Positions 35,747 to 46,335 of a DNA stretch of 64,000 nucleotides are shown in pieces; within the stretch, counting starts at the first letter, position 1, and each line of letters begins with the position of its first letter. The notes below the pieces were generated by a model. The model saw nothing but the letters and a program-made list of their open reading frames with translations. It had not been told where the DNA came from and did no database searches. The position numbers and the translations under genes were made by a program. The DNA is from Yoonia vestfoldensis DSM 16212 (GTDB taxonomy: Bacteria > Pseudomonadota > Alphaproteobacteria > Rhodobacterales > Rhodobacteraceae), in NCBI RefSeq assembly GCF_000382265.1, contig NZ_KB907974.1, positions 62,001 through 126,000 on the forward strand, in the 5' to 3' direction.

Positions 35747-37146
35747 GCCAGCCCGCCGTCGACATAGGCGACGCGGCCGCCCGATTTCGTCGTCGTGACC
35801 ACCCCCAGCGATTTCAGTTTGCGGTGCAGCGCCGACCGTTCCATCCCGACAAAAGACGCCGTACGGCTGATATTGCCGCCGAAACGGTTGATCTGCGTCA
35901 GCAGGTATTCGCGTTCGAACAATTCGCGCGCCTCGCGCAAAGGCAGCGTGGCCAGCCCGCCCGCCAGCACGATCCGGCCGGTGTCGTCGGTGTTTTCCTC
36001 GGTCGAGGGCAGTTCGCGGGCGGATATGTCACCGCGACTTTCGCCAAGGATCAGAACGCGTTCCATCACGTTCTTCAACTGTCGCACATTGCCCGGCCAA
36101 TGCATCGTCTGCAACAGTGCGCGCGCATCATCGGCCAGCTTGCGCAAGGGCAGCCCTTGGGCGGTATTGAACTGCGCAATGAAATGATCGGCCAGCACGG
36201 GAATATCCTCGCGCCGTTCTTCCAGCGACGGCACGGCGATCGGCACGACGTTCAGGCGATGATAAAGCTCCTGCCGGAACACGCCCGCAGCAATGGCCGC
36301 CGACAGGTCGCGGTTGGTGCTGGAAATGACGCGCAGATCGACTTGCACCTTGTCGGTCCCGCCCACGCGCTGGAATCGCTGGTCTACCAGCACTCGCAGA
36401 ATTTTAGACTGCGTTCCCAAGGGCATATCGGCCACTTCGTCGAAATAGATCACACCGCCATTCGCCTCTTCCAGCAGGCCGGGTTCCACCCCGCGGCCCG
36501 CATCCTCGCGGCCGAACAGCACCTCCTCCATGCGGTCGGGCGCGATGGTGGCGGAACTGACAGTCACAAAAGGCGCATTGGCGCGCGCGGAATTGGCATG
36601 GATATAGCGCGCGGCGATTTCCTTGCCCGATCCGGCGGGTCCGGTCAGCATGACACGCCCGTTCGATTTCGTGACCTTGTCGAGCTGCGATTTCAGCATC
36701 CGGAACGCCGCACTTTCGCCGATCATCTCGGCGCTGGCGCTTTCGCCGCGCTTGAGTTCGCTGTTTTCACGCCGCAGCCGCGAAGTTTCCATCGCGCGCC
36801 GGATCACAACCATCAACTGGTCGATGTTGAACGGCTTTTCGATGAAGTCATAGGCGCCCTGTTTGATCGCCGCGACCGCGATTTCGATATTGCCATGACC
36901 GGAAATGATGACGATCGGCACTTCGGGATAGTCGCGCTTCACGGCTTTCAGGATATCGATCCCGTCCATGTTGCTGTCTTTCAGCCAGATATCGAGGATC
37001 ATCAGCGCGGGGACCTCGGATGCGATCTGCGCCATACATTCGTCGGATGTGCCCGCCAGCCGCGTGGTAAAGCCCTCGTCGCGCAGGATATCAGAGATCA
37101 ATTCCCGGATATCGCGTTCGTCGTCTGTGATCAGGATATCGCCCAT
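35743..37146 (-). CDS. ntrX: Nitrogen regulation response regulator NtrX
   Basis: A 467-residue response regulator, partner of NtrY. Receiver domain (residues 1-120) with acidic pocket DDERD, phosphoacceptor Asp in LMILDIWLKDSN and Lys in FIEKPFN. AAA+ domain with Walker A TGPAGSGKEIAARY and Walker B GGVIYFDEVAD. C-terminal Fis-type HTH (FGGNISRTASFVGMERSALH). The GAFTGA loop expected between the Walker motifs is replaced by REDAGRGVEPG, so direct sigma54 activation is unlikely. Walker A ends GKE rather than GKT/S. Confidence 0.94.
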   Translation of the reverse strand: MGDILITDDERDIRELISDILRDEGFTTRLAGTSDECMAQIASEVPALMILDIWLKDSNMDGIDILKAVKRDYPEVPIVIISGHGNIEIAVAAIKQGAYDFIEKPFNIDQLMVVIRRAMETSRLRRENSELKRGESASAEMIGESAAFRMLKSQLDKVTKSNGRVMLTGPAGSGKEIAARYIHANSARANAPFVTVSSATIAPDRMEEVLFGREDAGRGVEPGLLEEANGGVIYFDEVADMPLGTQSKILRVLVDQRFQRVGGTDKVQVDLRVISSTNRDLSAAIAAGVFRQELYHRLNVVPIAVPSLEERREDIPVLADHFIAQFNTAQGLPLRKLADDARALLQTMHWPGNVRQLKNVMERVLILGESRGDISARELPSTEENTDDTGRIVLAGGLATLPLREARELFEREYLLTQINRFGGNISRTASFVGMERSALHRKLKSLGVVTTTKSGGRVAYVDGGLA

Positions 37147-37153
37147 ATCGTCC

Positions 37154-39382
37154 TCATGCTGGTATTTTTGCTTTTTCGTGCTGCGCCTGCACTGCAGGCA
37201 GCAGGATTACGGCTTGCGCGCCGGCATGATCGTTGCCGGCAAAGATCTCGGCGTCGGTCAAGGTCAGCGTGCCGCCATGTTCCTCGATGATCTTCTTGAC
37301 GATGGACAGGCCCAGCCCGGTGCCTTTGTCGCGCGTCGTCACATAGGGTTCGAACAGGCGCGCACGGTCTTCGGGAAGACCGATACCATTGTCCGAGATG
37401 GTAATGCAAACGCGGCTGCCATCGTGCCGCATCGCCACCTTGATCTGTGGCCCGTAATCTTTTGACCCGTGTTTTTCGACATAGGTTTCCGTGGCTTCGC
37501 CCGCGTTCTTGATTAGGTTCAGCAGGGCCTGCGAAATCATCGTCGCATCCATATCGGCAAGCACCGCGACATCAGGCAGATCGCCGGTGATCTTGACCGC
37601 TGGCTGGCCCGCACGTTGCAGGGTGATGGCATCGGCCACCACCTTCGTCAGATCGTTCAGCACCAGCACGGGTTCTGGCATCCGCGCGAATTTGGAAAAC
37701 TCGTCAACAATGCGCCGCAAGTCATTGGTTTGGCGTACAATCACATCGGTCATCTGGTCCAGCGCTTCGGCATCGTCACCGACCTGCGCGCGGAACTTGC
37801 GCTTGATCCGTTCGGCGGACAACTGGATCGGCGTCAGCGGGTTCTTGATCTCATGGGCGATGCGCCGCGCGACATCGCCCCATGCGGCCATCCGCTGCGC
37901 GCTGACCAGATCGGTCACATCGTCAAAGGCCACAACATAGCCTTCCAGCGCGCCACCATCGGTGCGGCGCGGCGACATGCGCACCAGCAGGCTTTCCTGC
38001 TGGCCTTTGCGGATCAGGTTGATCTGGTCCTGCACGGACTCGTGCCCGGACTGGCGCACCTGTTCGAACAACATGGCGAATTCCGGCACGGCGACAGACA
38101 GCGAATTGTCGGCGCTGGCGTCGCTGACCGACAAAAGCCGTCGGGCTGACGGGTTCACAAAAGTCACGCGGCCATCGGCATCAAGCCCGACGACACCCGA
38201 GGTCACAGAACTCAGCACGGAATCAAACAGGCGACGCCGCCGTTCCGACGTGCGGTTGCTATCCAGAAGCGCCTCGCGCTGACCTTTCAATTCGCCGGTC
38301 ATCTGGTTGAAATAATGACCCAATTGCGAAATCTCGTCATCGCCCTCATCCTCGATCACGCGCACATCAAGATCGCCGGCGCCCACCCGTTGGGACGCGG
38401 ACACCAAACGGCCGACAGGGCGCGACAAGCGTTCAGCGAACCACAAACCGCCCCAGATCGCGCCAAGGATCAAGATCAGGGCAAACCCAAGATAAAGCAG
38501 ACCGAACTGGAACAGCATGCGCCCCCGGTCATTGGCCAATTGTTCGTATTGCTGCACCGTCTCTGTCGTTTCATCCAGCAATGCCAAGACGTTACCATCC
38601 ACATCACGGGTGACATACAAAAAGCGGTCGGGAAAGGTTTCCAGCGGGATCAACGCGCGGAATTCGTTATTCTCGGGGTCCTCGAAGATCACCAGCCGTT
38701 CTGCGCGCGCGCGGGCGAAGTCATCCGCGCTGGGCCGTTCGTAATAGAAATCATAGGACCCGACAGCGCGCGCCGCGATCACCCCCGCGCTGTCGATGAC
38801 AAAAGCCTCGCTCAGGCCGCGGTCGATCTGGCCCTGCACCTCGCCCAGGGCCAGACGCAGATCGCCGTCATCCATGAACAGATCGCGCTGGCGTTCGCGG
38901 TTAAGATAGGCGGCCAGCCCCTGCGCATCGCGCGTCAGGTCCTGGATATGCTCTTCCTCATAGGCCTGCGCGGTGGTCAGCGAGGTGCGCAGCACATTGC
39001 CCACGGGTTCGGAAAACAACCCGTCGAGCGCCACCGACAGCAAAAGCACCGAAAACACCGCCACCAACACCGTGGGGATCAGCGCAAAGATCGCAAACAC
39101 GCTGGTGAGCCGCAGATGCAACCGCGATCCAGCGGATTTGGCGCGCCGTGCCGCGATCATCCGCGCGACAAGCCGCATCACCAGCGCCATGACGATCAGA
39201 ATATAGACAAGGTCGATCAACAGCATCATCTGCAGCGCGCGCGATGACGTACCCTGCCCCAGTGGCCCGACGACCCAATAGGTCAACGCGGCCAGCACGG
39301 GCGCGCAAATGACCAAAGACACCGTCAGCGCATTCTGCACATGACGCTGCCGGAACCAGCGCACCAGTCGCGTGAAATCCAT
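37154..39382 (-). CDS. ntrY: Nitrogen regulation sensor histidine kinase NtrY
   Basis: A membrane histidine kinase of about 742 residues. Two N-terminal hydrophobic helices, a third (VFAIFALIPTVLVAVFSVLL), a periplasmic domain, a fourth near residues 290-312, then HAMP (RLSRPVGRLVSASQRVGAG), PAS, phosphoacceptor His in [17 protein letters not shown] and HATPase (NLIKNAGEAT, DNGIGLP, GTGLGLSIVKK). I place the start at MDFTRLVRW just before the first membrane helix; an in-frame GTG at 39490 would add 36 residues. Only seven bases separate it from ntrX. Confidence 0.9.
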   Translation of the reverse strand: MDFTRLVRWFRQRHVQNALTVSLVICAPVLAALTYWVVGPLGQGTSSRALQMMLLIDLVYILIVMALVMRLVARMIAARRAKSAGSRLHLRLTSVFAIFALIPTVLVAVFSVLLLSVALDGLFSEPVGNVLRTSLTTAQAYEEEHIQDLTRDAQGLAAYLNRERQRDLFMDDGDLRLALGEVQGQIDRGLSEAFVIDSAGVIAARAVGSYDFYYERPSADDFARARAERLVIFEDPENNEFRALIPLETFPDRFLYVTRDVDGNVLALLDETTETVQQYEQLANDRGRMLFQFGLLYLGFALILILGAIWGGLWFAERLSRPVGRLVSASQRVGAGDLDVRVIEDEGDDEISQLGHYFNQMTGELKGQREALLDSNRTSERRRRLFDSVLSSVTSGVVGLDADGRVTFVNPSARRLLSVSDASADNSLSVAVPEFAMLFEQVRQSGHESVQDQINLIRKGQQESLLVRMSPRRTDGGALEGYVVAFDDVTDLVSAQRMAAWGDVARRIAHEIKNPLTPIQLSAERIKRKFRAQVGDDAEALDQMTDVIVRQTNDLRRIVDEFSKFARMPEPVLVLNDLTKVVADAITLQRAGQPAVKITGDLPDVAVLADMDATMISQALLNLIKNAGEATETYVEKHGSKDYGPQIKVAMRHDGSRVCITISDNGIGLPEDRARLFEPYVTTRDKGTGLGLSIVKKIIEEHGGTLTLTDAEIFAGNDHAGAQAVILLPAVQAQHEKAKIPA

Positions 39383-39505
39383 TCTCAGAAGGGTACGCTG
39401 CACGCGTGCCGCCTTGTGATTGAGGCGGGGCTGCCCCCGCATGACCGCTTTTGCCGTGGCTTTCCCGCAATGCTGAAGCAAGCGGGCCACGGTTCTGTTG
39501 CGGTT

Positions 39506-40879
39506 TTACATCAATTTGCGGCGGCGTGTCACGCGGATATCCAGATCGGTGATCTTCTTGCGCAAAGTATTGCGGTTGATGCCAAGCAGATCGGCGCATT
39601 TGGCCTGATTGCCACCCGTTGCATCCAACGCGATTTCGATCAGCGGCCCTTCGACCTCTTTCAGGATGCGGTTATAGAGACCGGGCGGCGGCAACACGCC
39701 GCCATGCAGGTCGAAATAACGGCGCAGGTGCTTGCCCACACTGGCCGACAGTTTTTCGCCCTCGCCGCCCGACCGCAGCGGTTCGATCGCGGGCTGGTTG
39801 CCCAGCACCATTTCCACCTCGGCGCGAGAAATGTCATCCTCGGCGGCGGTAAAGACCAGACGGCGCACCGCGTTTTCCAGCTGGCGCACGTTGCCCGGCC
39901 AGCTGTAGGCGCGCACCATGTCCAATGCGGCAGGCCCGAACCGCCGCGCGGGCGCGCCCTCGCGTTCGGCGCGTGCAAGGAAATGTTCGGCCAGCAGCGG
40001 AATGTCATCGACCCTTTCGCGCAGGGACGGCACGGCGACCGTGACACCGCCCAGCCGATAGAACAGGTCTTCACGGAATTTGCCGTCTTCCATCCGTGCC
40101 ATCAGGTCGTTTTGCGATGTGGCCATGATGCGGGGCGCGTTTTCGCCCAATGTATCGAGCATCCGCACGATCCGCGCCTGATCGACGTCCGACAGATCGC
40201 TGACTTCATCAAACAGGATCGTGCCACCCCGTGCGCGCGACAGGATGGTGGATGGGCCATCCATCCCTTCCAGATCGGCAGGGGCGACGACGACGAAAGG
40301 CAGGCTGCGCCGGTCGGAAAAATCATGGACGGCGCGCGCGATCAACGATTTGCCGGTGCCGCTTTCGCCGGTGATCAGCACGGGCAGCTGGGTGTTCATC
40401 ACCCGCGCGACCAGCCGGTACAGCGCCTGCATCACGCCGGTGCGCCCCACCAGCGGCAGATCACCGCCCTGTTCGGTCGCGTTCAGATCGGGCGCGCGCG
40501 AAATCCCCGCGCGACGCTTGGTTTCCAGCGCACGCGCGGCGCGTTTCATCAGATCGGGCAGATCGAACGGCTTGGGCAGATAGTCATAGGCATCGGCTTC
40601 GGCGGCCTGAATGGCGGTCATGATCGTGTTTTGCGCCGAAATGACGATCACCGGCAGGCCGGGCCGGAGCGCCGCGATTTTGGGCAATTGTTCCAAGCCG
40701 TTGCCGTCGGGCATGATGACGTCGGATATCACCAGATCGCCCTTGCCTTCATCCACCCAACGCATCAGCGTGACCAGCGATGACGTCGCATGAACCTTGC
40801 AGCCCGCCCGCGTCAGGGCCTGGGTCAAAACGGTGCGGATCGTGCGGTCGTCATCGGCAACCAGAATTGTCCCGTCCAT
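39506..40879 (-). CDS. ntrC: Nitrogen regulation response regulator NtrC
   Basis: A 457-residue response regulator of the NtrB-NtrC nitrogen-limitation system. Receiver with [12 protein letters not shown], phosphoacceptor Asp in [13 protein letters not shown] and Lys in [13 protein letters not shown]+ domain with Walker [14 protein letters not shown] and Walker [13 protein letters not shown]-terminal [22 protein letters not shown]. The GAFTGA loop is missing ([19 protein letters not shown] in its place), as in Rhodobacter capsulatus NtrC, which works with the housekeeping sigma factor. Overlaps ntrB by one base. Confidence 0.95.
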   Translation of the reverse strand: MDGTILVADDDRTIRTVLTQALTRAGCKVHATSSLVTLMRWVDEGKGDLVISDVIMPDGNGLEQLPKIAALRPGLPVIVISAQNTIMTAIQAAEADAYDYLPKPFDLPDLMKRAARALETKRRAGISRAPDLNATEQGGDLPLVGRTGVMQALYRLVARVMNTQLPVLITGESGTGKSLIARAVHDFSDRRSLPFVVVAPADLEGMDGPSTILSRARGGTILFDEVSDLSDVDQARIVRMLDTLGENAPRIMATSQNDLMARMEDGKFREDLFYRLGGVTVAVPSLRERVDDIPLLAEHFLARAEREGAPARRFGPAALDMVRAYSWPGNVRQLENAVRRLVFTAAEDDISRAEVEMVLGNQPAIEPLRSGGEGEKLSASVGKHLRRYFDLHGGVLPPPGLYNRILKEVEGPLIEIALDATGGNQAKCADLLGINRNTLRKKITDLDIRVTRRRKLM

Positions 40880-41955
40880 CAGTCTTCTCCTGTTTCAGTC
40901 TCTTTTGGCGCAAGCGGCAACGAAATGCGGAAACAGGTGCGCCCCGGCACCGAATCCACCGTGATCCAGCCGCCACCGTCGCCGATCAGTTTCGACACCA
41001 GCGCAAGGCCAAGGCCCGTGCCGTTTTCCTTGCCCGATACGAAAGGTTCGAACACATCCGCCGCGATACCCGCCGGCAGGCCGGGACCATCGTCGATGAT
41101 CTCGATTTGCAAGGGCAGCCGCGATTGCGTGCCATCCGCCCGCCTGACCCGCAGGGAAGTGTCATAAAAAGTGTGCAGCCGGATCGCGCCGCCTTCCTTG
41201 TTGGCTTCGGCTGCATTTTTCAACAGGTTCAGGAACACCTGCAGCAATTGGTCGGCATCCGCCATCGTGCGGGGCAGCGACGGGTCGTAATCCTCGATAT
41301 AGAGCATATGCGCGCCGAACCCGACGGATGCCGATTGCCGCGCGCGGTCCAGAACATCGTGGATGTTCACGGGTTTGAGCAGCGGCGGGCGCAGATTGCC
41401 GAATTGTTCGACCTGTTCGAGAAGTTTGACGATCCGGCGGCTTTCCTCGACGATCAGGTCGGTGAGTTCGCGATCCTCGACGCTAATCCCCATCGACAAA
41501 AGCTGCGCCGCCCCCGTGATCCCCGCCAGCGGGTTCTTGATTTCATGCGCCAGCATTTCGGCCATGCCGATCGCGGATTTCGCGGCCTTGGCAGAGGAAT
41601 GGTTCTGCGTGACACGGCTTGCAATCTCGCGCGGGCTGATCATCACGATCATCACGTCATCAGAGCCTTGCAGCGGCGCAAATTGCAGGTTGCACATCAT
41701 CGGCGGGTTTTCCCCGCTGCCGACATCGACGTCGTTCACGAAGAGCGACGTCCGGTTTTGCCGTGCGCGGGCGAAAGGTGCCTCCAACGGCGCGTCGATC
41801 ATCACCTTTTCCCAGATCCGCTGGCCGACCAGCGACCGTGTGGACAAGTTCAGGAAACTTTCCGCCGCCGCATTGCTGAGAATGATCACATCATCGGCGT
41901 CCAGCAGCAGCGCAGGCACCGGCAAAGACGACCAGAGCGCGGTATCCTGAATCAT
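40879..41955 (-). CDS. ntrB: Nitrogen regulation sensor histidine kinase NtrB
   Basis: A 358-residue soluble kinase/phosphatase that phosphorylates NtrC under nitrogen limitation and is controlled by PII. PAS domain ([20 protein letters not shown]), phosphoacceptor His in [19 protein letters not shown], and HATPase motifs [18 protein letters not shown] and [11 protein letters not shown]. Starts four bases inside the dusB stop. Confidence 0.95.
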   Translation of the reverse strand: MIQDTALWSSLPVPALLLDADDVIILSNAAAESFLNLSTRSLVGQRIWEKVMIDAPLEAPFARARQNRTSLFVNDVDVGSGENPPMMCNLQFAPLQGSDDVMIVMISPREIASRVTQNHSSAKAAKSAIGMAEMLAHEIKNPLAGITGAAQLLSMGISVEDRELTDLIVEESRRIVKLLEQVEQFGNLRPPLLKPVNIHDVLDRARQSASVGFGAHMLYIEDYDPSLPRTMADADQLLQVFLNLLKNAAEANKEGGAIRLHTFYDTSLRVRRADGTQSRLPLQIEIIDDGPGLPAGIAADVFEPFVSGKENGTGLGLALVSKLIGDGGGWITVDSVPGRTCFRISLPLAPKETETGED

Positions 41956-42941
41956 GCCGCCACCCGCAGGACCAAAGCATCGGCCAGATCGCGCAGCACG
42001 GCGTCGGGATCGGTTTCCGTCAGGATCGCCTTGCGCATACCGGCAGGCGTGCCCGCGTCATCCATATACCAGCCCAGATGTTTGCGCGCGACACGCCGCC
42101 CCAGATCCAGCCCGTAGAACGACAGCATCGCGCTGTAATGCTGGGCCACCATCTCGATAAACTCCGCCCCTTGCGGGATCACGGGCATCTTGGTGCCATG
42201 CAACCGCGCCGCAACCTGGGCCAGCACCCAAGGCCGCCCCTGTGCGCCGCGCCCGATCATCACGCCATCGGCCCCCGACAGCGCCAGCGCCTTTTTCGCA
42301 GCCTCCGGCCCTGTGATATCGCCATTGGCGATGACCGGGATGCTGACCGCCTCCTTGATCTCGCGGATCGCGGCCCAATCGGCACTGCCTTTGTAGAACT
42401 GGCAGCGCGTGCGCCCGTGGATCGTGACCAACCTGATCCCGGCATCCTGCGCCCGCTGCGCCACATTGGCGGCATTCAGGCAATCATGGTCCCAGCCAAG
42501 CCGCGTTTTCAGCGTCACGGGAAGTTGCACGGCATTCACCACCGCCTCGATCAGCCGCAGGGCGTGGTCAGGGTCGCGCAGCAGGGCGGACCCGGAATAA
42601 CCGTTCGTGACCTTTTTTGCGGGGCAGCCCATGTTGATGTCGATCATCGCGGCACCATTCGTCTCGATCATGCGGGCGGCTTCGGCCATCCAATGCGCCT
42701 CGCGCCCTGCGATCTGCACGGCGGTGCCTTGCTGATCATAGCCGAGCTCCGCGCGTTCACGTACGCCGGGTTTCGCCTGCACCATTTCCTGACTGGCGAC
42801 CATTTCGCTGACGACCCAGCCCGCGCCGAAAGACGCGACAAGCTGGCGGAACGGCAGGTCCGTAATCCCCGCCAGCGGCGCAAGCGCCACGGGAGGCTGC
42901 AACCTCACTTGGTCAAGGATGATCGCCGTGGTATCGGTCAA
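41952..42941 (-). CDS. dusB: tRNA-dihydrouridine synthase DusB (NifR3)
   Basis: A 329-residue FMN-dependent enzyme that reduces uridine in tRNA D-loops. N-terminal VALAPLAGITDLPFRQL, IDINMGCPAKKVTNGYSGSA with the catalytic Cys, TLKTRLGWDHD, TIHGRTRCQFYKG and GADGVMIGRGAQGRPW. It leads the ntr operon, the arrangement that gave the name nifR3 in Rhodobacter. The 196 bases upstream, shared with ispDF, must hold the operon promoter; these include an AT-rich patch with ATAAATA repeats around GCATATGC. Confidence 0.95.
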   Translation of the reverse strand: MTDTTAIILDQVRLQPPVALAPLAGITDLPFRQLVASFGAGWVVSEMVASQEMVQAKPGVRERAELGYDQQGTAVQIAGREAHWMAEAARMIETNGAAMIDINMGCPAKKVTNGYSGSALLRDPDHALRLIEAVVNAVQLPVTLKTRLGWDHDCLNAANVAQRAQDAGIRLVTIHGRTRCQFYKGSADWAAIREIKEAVSIPVIANGDITGPEAAKKALALSGADGVMIGRGAQGRPWVLAQVAARLHGTKMPVIPQGAEFIEMVAQHYSAMLSFYGLDLGRRVARKHLGWYMDDAGTPAGMRKAILTETDPDAVLRDLADALVLRVAA

Positions 42942-43137
42942 AGGATGCTACATTCGCCTAAAGGGTGTGCGTTGCCGTTGAAATAAGCCGGATGCCGCGA
43001 CACCACAACGCCGGAAGTGCCCGCTTGTCCCTGATAAATAGCATATGCCTAATAAATAAGCAAACCGCCTGACAAAGAGACGAATTGCACCGCAGCGCGC
43101 AGCGTCCTACACCAAGGCAAACAAGCGCAGGACCACC

Positions 43138-44271
43138 ATGACCATCACCGCCATCATTGTCGCCGCAGGCCGCGGCACCCGCGCGGGGGGCGATTTGCCC
43201 AAGCAATGGCAACGGCTTGGCGCGCGCAGCATTGCCGCCCATGCGATGCAGCCTTTTGCGGATCATCCCGGCGTGGCGCATCTGGTGCTGGTGCTGCATC
43301 CGGGCGATGTGGCGGGCGATCTGTGGCGCGATACCCCTGCAGCACAGGTCGTGACGGGCGGGGCGACACGCAAGGCCAGCGTCATGGCAGGGCTTGCGGC
43401 CGTGCCGGAGGGGACGACCCGCGTGCTGATCCACGACGCGGCGCGCCCGCTTGTGTCGGCGCAGATCATCGACCGCGTGCTGGCGGCCCTTGACGTGCAT
43501 CAGGGTGCGGCCCCTGCGGTGGCTGTGACCGACACGCTCTGGTATGGGGCGGGCGATCTGGTGGCGGGGGTGCAACCGCGCGACGGACTTTACCGCGCGC
43601 AGACGCCGCAGGGGTTCCACCTTGCGCCGCTGCTGGCCGCGCATAGGGCGCAGGGCGATGACGCCACCGACGATGTGGGCGTTGCCCGCGCGGCAGGGCT
43701 GGACGTGACAATCGTCCAAGGCGATGAGAACAATATCAAGATCACGACGCCCGGCGATTTCGCGCGCGCGGCAAAACTGATGGGACAGGACATGGATATC
43801 AGATGTGGCAACGGCTATGACGTGCACCGTTTCGGGCCGGGCGATCATGTCTGGCTTTGCGGGGTCAAGGTGCCGCACGGGCGGTCCTTGCAAGGGCATT
43901 CGGACGCCGATGTGGGCATGCATGCCGTGACCGACGCCATCTATGGCGCGCTGGGCATGGGCGATATCGGCCAGCATTTCCCGCCGTCAGACCCGCAATG
44001 GAAAGGGGCCGAAAGCCATATTTTCCTGCGGCACGCTGTCGGGCTGGCCCATGACGCGGGCTACAGGATCAGCAATGTCGATTGCACCTTGGTCTGCGAA
44101 TATCCCAAGATCGGCCCGCATCAGGGGGCGATGAAAGCCGCATTGGCCGCGATCATGGGGCTGGACGCAGACCGGATCAGCGTCAAGGCCACGACATCCG
44201 AAAAGCTCGGGTTCACAGGCCGCGAAGAAGGGATCGCGTCGCTTGCGACCGTGACATTGGTGAAGCCATGA
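43138..44271 (+). CDS. ispDF: Bifunctional IspD/IspF isoprenoid enzyme
   Basis: A 377-residue fusion carrying steps three and five of the MEP pathway. The IspD half (residues 1 to about 220) has [30 protein letters not shown] and AQTPQGFHL. The IspF half (from about 222) has [19 protein letters not shown] with its metal-binding Asp/His, [31 protein letters not shown] and [16 protein letters not shown]. The fusion is common in alphaproteobacteria. Start ATG follows GCAGGACCACC. Overlaps pgpA by four bases. Confidence 0.97.
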   Translation: MTITAIIVAAGRGTRAGGDLPKQWQRLGARSIAAHAMQPFADHPGVAHLVLVLHPGDVAGDLWRDTPAAQVVTGGATRKASVMAGLAAVPEGTTRVLIHDAARPLVSAQIIDRVLAALDVHQGAAPAVAVTDTLWYGAGDLVAGVQPRDGLYRAQTPQGFHLAPLLAAHRAQGDDATDDVGVARAAGLDVTIVQGDENNIKITTPGDFARAAKLMGQDMDIRCGNGYDVHRFGPGDHVWLCGVKVPHGRSLQGHSDADVGMHAVTDAIYGALGMGDIGQHFPPSDPQWKGAESHIFLRHAVGLAHDAGYRISNVDCTLVCEYPKIGPHQGAMKAALAAIMGLDADRISVKATTSEKLGFTGREEGIASLATVTLVKP

Positions 44272-44756
44272 CCCATCTGATCGCAACATTCTTCTACGTG
44301 GGCCACCTGCGCCCTGCCCCCGGCACATGGGGGTCGCTGGCTGCCCTGCCCGCCGCTTGGGCGCTGGTGACACTCGCAGGCCCTTGGGCGCTGGTCGCGG
44401 GGATCGTGCTGGCCTACGGGCTTGGTCTTTGGGCAATAGGCGTGGAAACCGCAGGCAAGGCCGACCACGATCCGTCCGAGATCGTGATCGACGAGGTCGC
44501 GGGCCAGTGGGTGGCGCTGCTGCCCGTGGTCTTTGGTGCCGCGATGCGGGATGCGGATTTGCTCGCGCTCTGGCCCGGCTGGGTCGCGGCCTTCCTTCTG
44601 TTCCGGCTCTTTGACATCACCAAATGGGGTCCCATCGGCTGGGCCGACCGGATGCACGGGCCGACAGGCGTGATGCTGGACGACGTGATCGCTGGCGTTT
44701 TCGCGTCCATCGGTGTCGTGGCCTTGGCCGCTTTGTTCCATCTGGTGCTGCTGTGA
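44268..44756 (+). CDS. pgpA: Phosphatidylglycerophosphatase A
   Basis: A 162-residue membrane enzyme that dephosphorylates phosphatidylglycerophosphate to phosphatidylglycerol. Motifs: [20 protein letters not shown] at the N-terminus, [14 protein letters not shown] and [18 protein letters not shown] followed by [10 protein letters not shown], the acidic residues being metal ligands. The ATG within the ispDF stop is chosen; upstream codons belong to the other frame. Its stop overlaps the GTG of the next gene. Confidence 0.94.
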   Translation: MTHLIATFFYVGHLRPAPGTWGSLAALPAAWALVTLAGPWALVAGIVLAYGLGLWAIGVETAGKADHDPSEIVIDEVAGQWVALLPVVFGAAMRDADLLALWPGWVAAFLLFRLFDITKWGPIGWADRMHGPTGVMLDDVIAGVFASIGVVALAALFHLVLL

Positions 44757-45220
44757 CGGCAGCGGCGATCCTGACCGCCGCGAAAGCGCGTGGCATCCTG
44801 ATCGCCACTGCCGAAAGCTGCACAGGCGGCTTGGTCAGCGCGGCGCTGACCGATGTGGCGGGCAGTTCGGCGGTGTTCGAGCGGGGGTTCGTGACCTATA
44901 CCAATACCGCCAAGGTGCAGATGCTGGGCGTCCGACAAAGCACGCTCGACGCACACGGGGCCGTGTCCGAAGAAGTCGCGGCGGAAATGGCGCAAGGAGC
45001 GTTGCAACATTCCGGCGCGACGCTCGCCGTCGCGATCACCGGCATCGCAGGCCCCGGCGGGTCGGAACATAAACCCGAAGGCCGCGTCTGTTTCGGCCTT
45101 GCCACGCCGGATCGCTGCACGACGCAGACGGTCGACTTCGGGGCCTTGGGCCGCGCACAGGTGCGCCAAGCCGCCAAGGATCACGCGCTGGGGCTGTTGC
45201 TCGCCGCTCTTGATCCGTAA
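44753..45220 (+). CDS. pncC: CinA C-terminal domain protein, probable nicotinamide-nucleotide amidohydrolase
   Basis: A 155-residue stand-alone CinA C-terminal domain, in characterised relatives a PncC deamidase that recycles nicotinamide mononucleotide. Start is GTG overlapping the pgpA stop (GTGA). Motifs: [20 protein letters not shown] with the nucleophile Ser, [15 protein letters not shown], and [20 protein letters not shown]. The 3' end overlaps the convergent RatA-like gene by 40 bases. Confidence 0.9.
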   Translation: MTAAAILTAAKARGILIATAESCTGGLVSAALTDVAGSSAVFERGFVTYTNTAKVQMLGVRQSTLDAHGAVSEEVAAEMAQGALQHSGATLAVAITGIAGPGGSEHKPEGRVCFGLATPDRCTTQTVDFGALGRAQVRQAAKDHALGLLLAALDP

Positions 45221-45654
45221 AGCTCGTGCGCGCGGCGTTCAAAGGCGCGCACGATACGCTGCATCGCCTCGTTGAAGAACATGCCCGCCGCCCCCTGCAA
45301 CAGCCGGTTGCGGAATTCGAAATCCACAAAGAACGACACTTCGCAGCCGCCTTCCACATCGCGGAAATTCCACTGGCTTTCCATATGCTTGAACGGGCCG
45401 TCCAGATAGGCGGTGTCGATCCGCTTGATGTCGGGCCAGAGCGTGACCTTGGAGCCGAAGGTTTCGCGGAACACTTTGAACGAGATCACGAGATCGGCCA
45501 GCATCACGATATGATCGCCGTGATCGGTCGTCTTGCGGATCCGCGCCGCCGCCGTCCAAGGCAGGAATTTCGGATAATGCGCGACATCGCCCACAAGGGC
45601 ATACATCTGGTCTGCGGAAAACGGCAGAACGCGCGTTTCGGAATGTTGTGGCAT
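45181..45654 (-). CDS. COQ10/RatA-like START-fold protein
   Basis: A 157-residue polyketide cyclase/START-type protein. Relatives are the ubiquinone-binding COQ10 proteins and E. coli RatA, named as a toxin but more likely a quinone-related factor. Visible: [53 protein letters not shown] and [20 protein letters not shown]. The ATG before PQHSETRV is chosen; the frame continues 50 codons upstream but that part faces hpt and is not family-like. No antitoxin-like partner is next to it. Confidence 0.88.
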   Translation of the reverse strand: MPQHSETRVLPFSADQMYALVGDVAHYPKFLPWTAAARIRKTTDHGDHIVMLADLVISFKVFRETFGSKVTLWPDIKRIDTAYLDGPFKHMESQWNFRDVEGGCEVSFFVDFEFRNRLLQGAAGMFFNEAMQRIVRAFERRAHELYGSRAASNSPSA

Positions 45655-45789
45655 GGTTTTGACCCTTCTGAACGCGATGTCGGCCAAAACGCCGCCGGTT
45701 TCAAGGTCTGTGGTCCAGAAAGCCGCAGCATGGATTGTCGCAGCCTGCGTTTTGCGGCAGAACTGCGAGGTCAGAGACCGGAGACCCAG

Positions 45790-46335
45790 ATGCCCGCCGA
45801 CCACCCCCCCTATGTCATCGACCAGATGATCAGCGCCAAATCCATCGCGGCGCGGATCGAAAGCCTTGCGCGTGAAATCGGGACCGAATTCGCAGGCACC
45901 GACAAGCTGGTCGTCGTGGGCCTGTTGCGCGGGTCCTTCGTGTTCATCGCCGATCTGGTGCGCGAACTGGACCTGCCCGTCGAGGTCGATTTCCTCGAGG
46001 CGTCATCCTATGGCGACGGCATGGAAAGCAGCCGCGAGGTCCGTATCCTGAAAGACCTGCGCGGCCAGATCGAAGGGCGCGACGTGCTGGTGGTCGAGGA
46101 TATCGTCGATACCGGCCACACGCTGGCGCATGTGACCAAGTTCCTGCAGTCGCGCAAGCCTGCGAAACTGCGCACGATTGCCTTGCTGGACAAGCCCGCG
46201 CGGCGCGAGGTTGATTTCAAGGCCGACTGGATCGGGTTCGAAATTCCCGACGAATTCGTCGTGGGCTACGGGATCGACTATGGCCAGCGCAACCGCAACC
46301 TGCCCTTCATCGGCAAGGTACGGTTCACGGGATGA
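45790..46335 (+). CDS. hpt: Hypoxanthine phosphoribosyltransferase
   Basis: A 181-residue purine-salvage enzyme converting hypoxanthine or guanine plus PRPP to IMP or GMP. Motifs: [20 protein letters not shown], the flexible-loop region [14 protein letters not shown], the PRPP motif [15 protein letters not shown] and the purine-contact end region [20 protein letters not shown]. The ATG preceded by GGAGACCCAG is used. It overlaps the next small gene by four bases. Confidence 0.95.
   Translation: MPADHPPYVIDQMISAKSIAARIESLAREIGTEFAGTDKLVVVGLLRGSFVFIADLVRELDLPVEVDFLEASSYGDGMESSREVRILKDLRGQIEGRDVLVVEDIVDTGHTLAHVTKFLQSRKPAKLRTIALLDKPARREVDFKADWIGFEIPDEFVVGYGIDYGQRNRNLPFIGKVRFTG

Noticed and set aside
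35824-37290. A 488-codon plus-strand frame opposite ntrX
   Set aside because: Repetitive His/Asp/Arg-rich translation without motifs; ntrX on the minus strand has all response-regulator and AAA+ motifs.
39341-40783. A 480-codon plus-strand frame opposite ntrC
   Set aside because: Same antisense pattern; ntrC has clear motifs.
42955-43085. Direct repeats ATAAATA around GCATATGC before ispDF as a regulator site
   Set aside because: The repeats are short and could be ordinary AT-rich promoter sequence; no known consensus fits.
45181-45654. A toxin-antitoxin pair (RatA/RatB)
   Set aside because: No antitoxin-like small gene is next to it, and the COQ10-like fold is usually related to quinones, so a TA system is not claimed.
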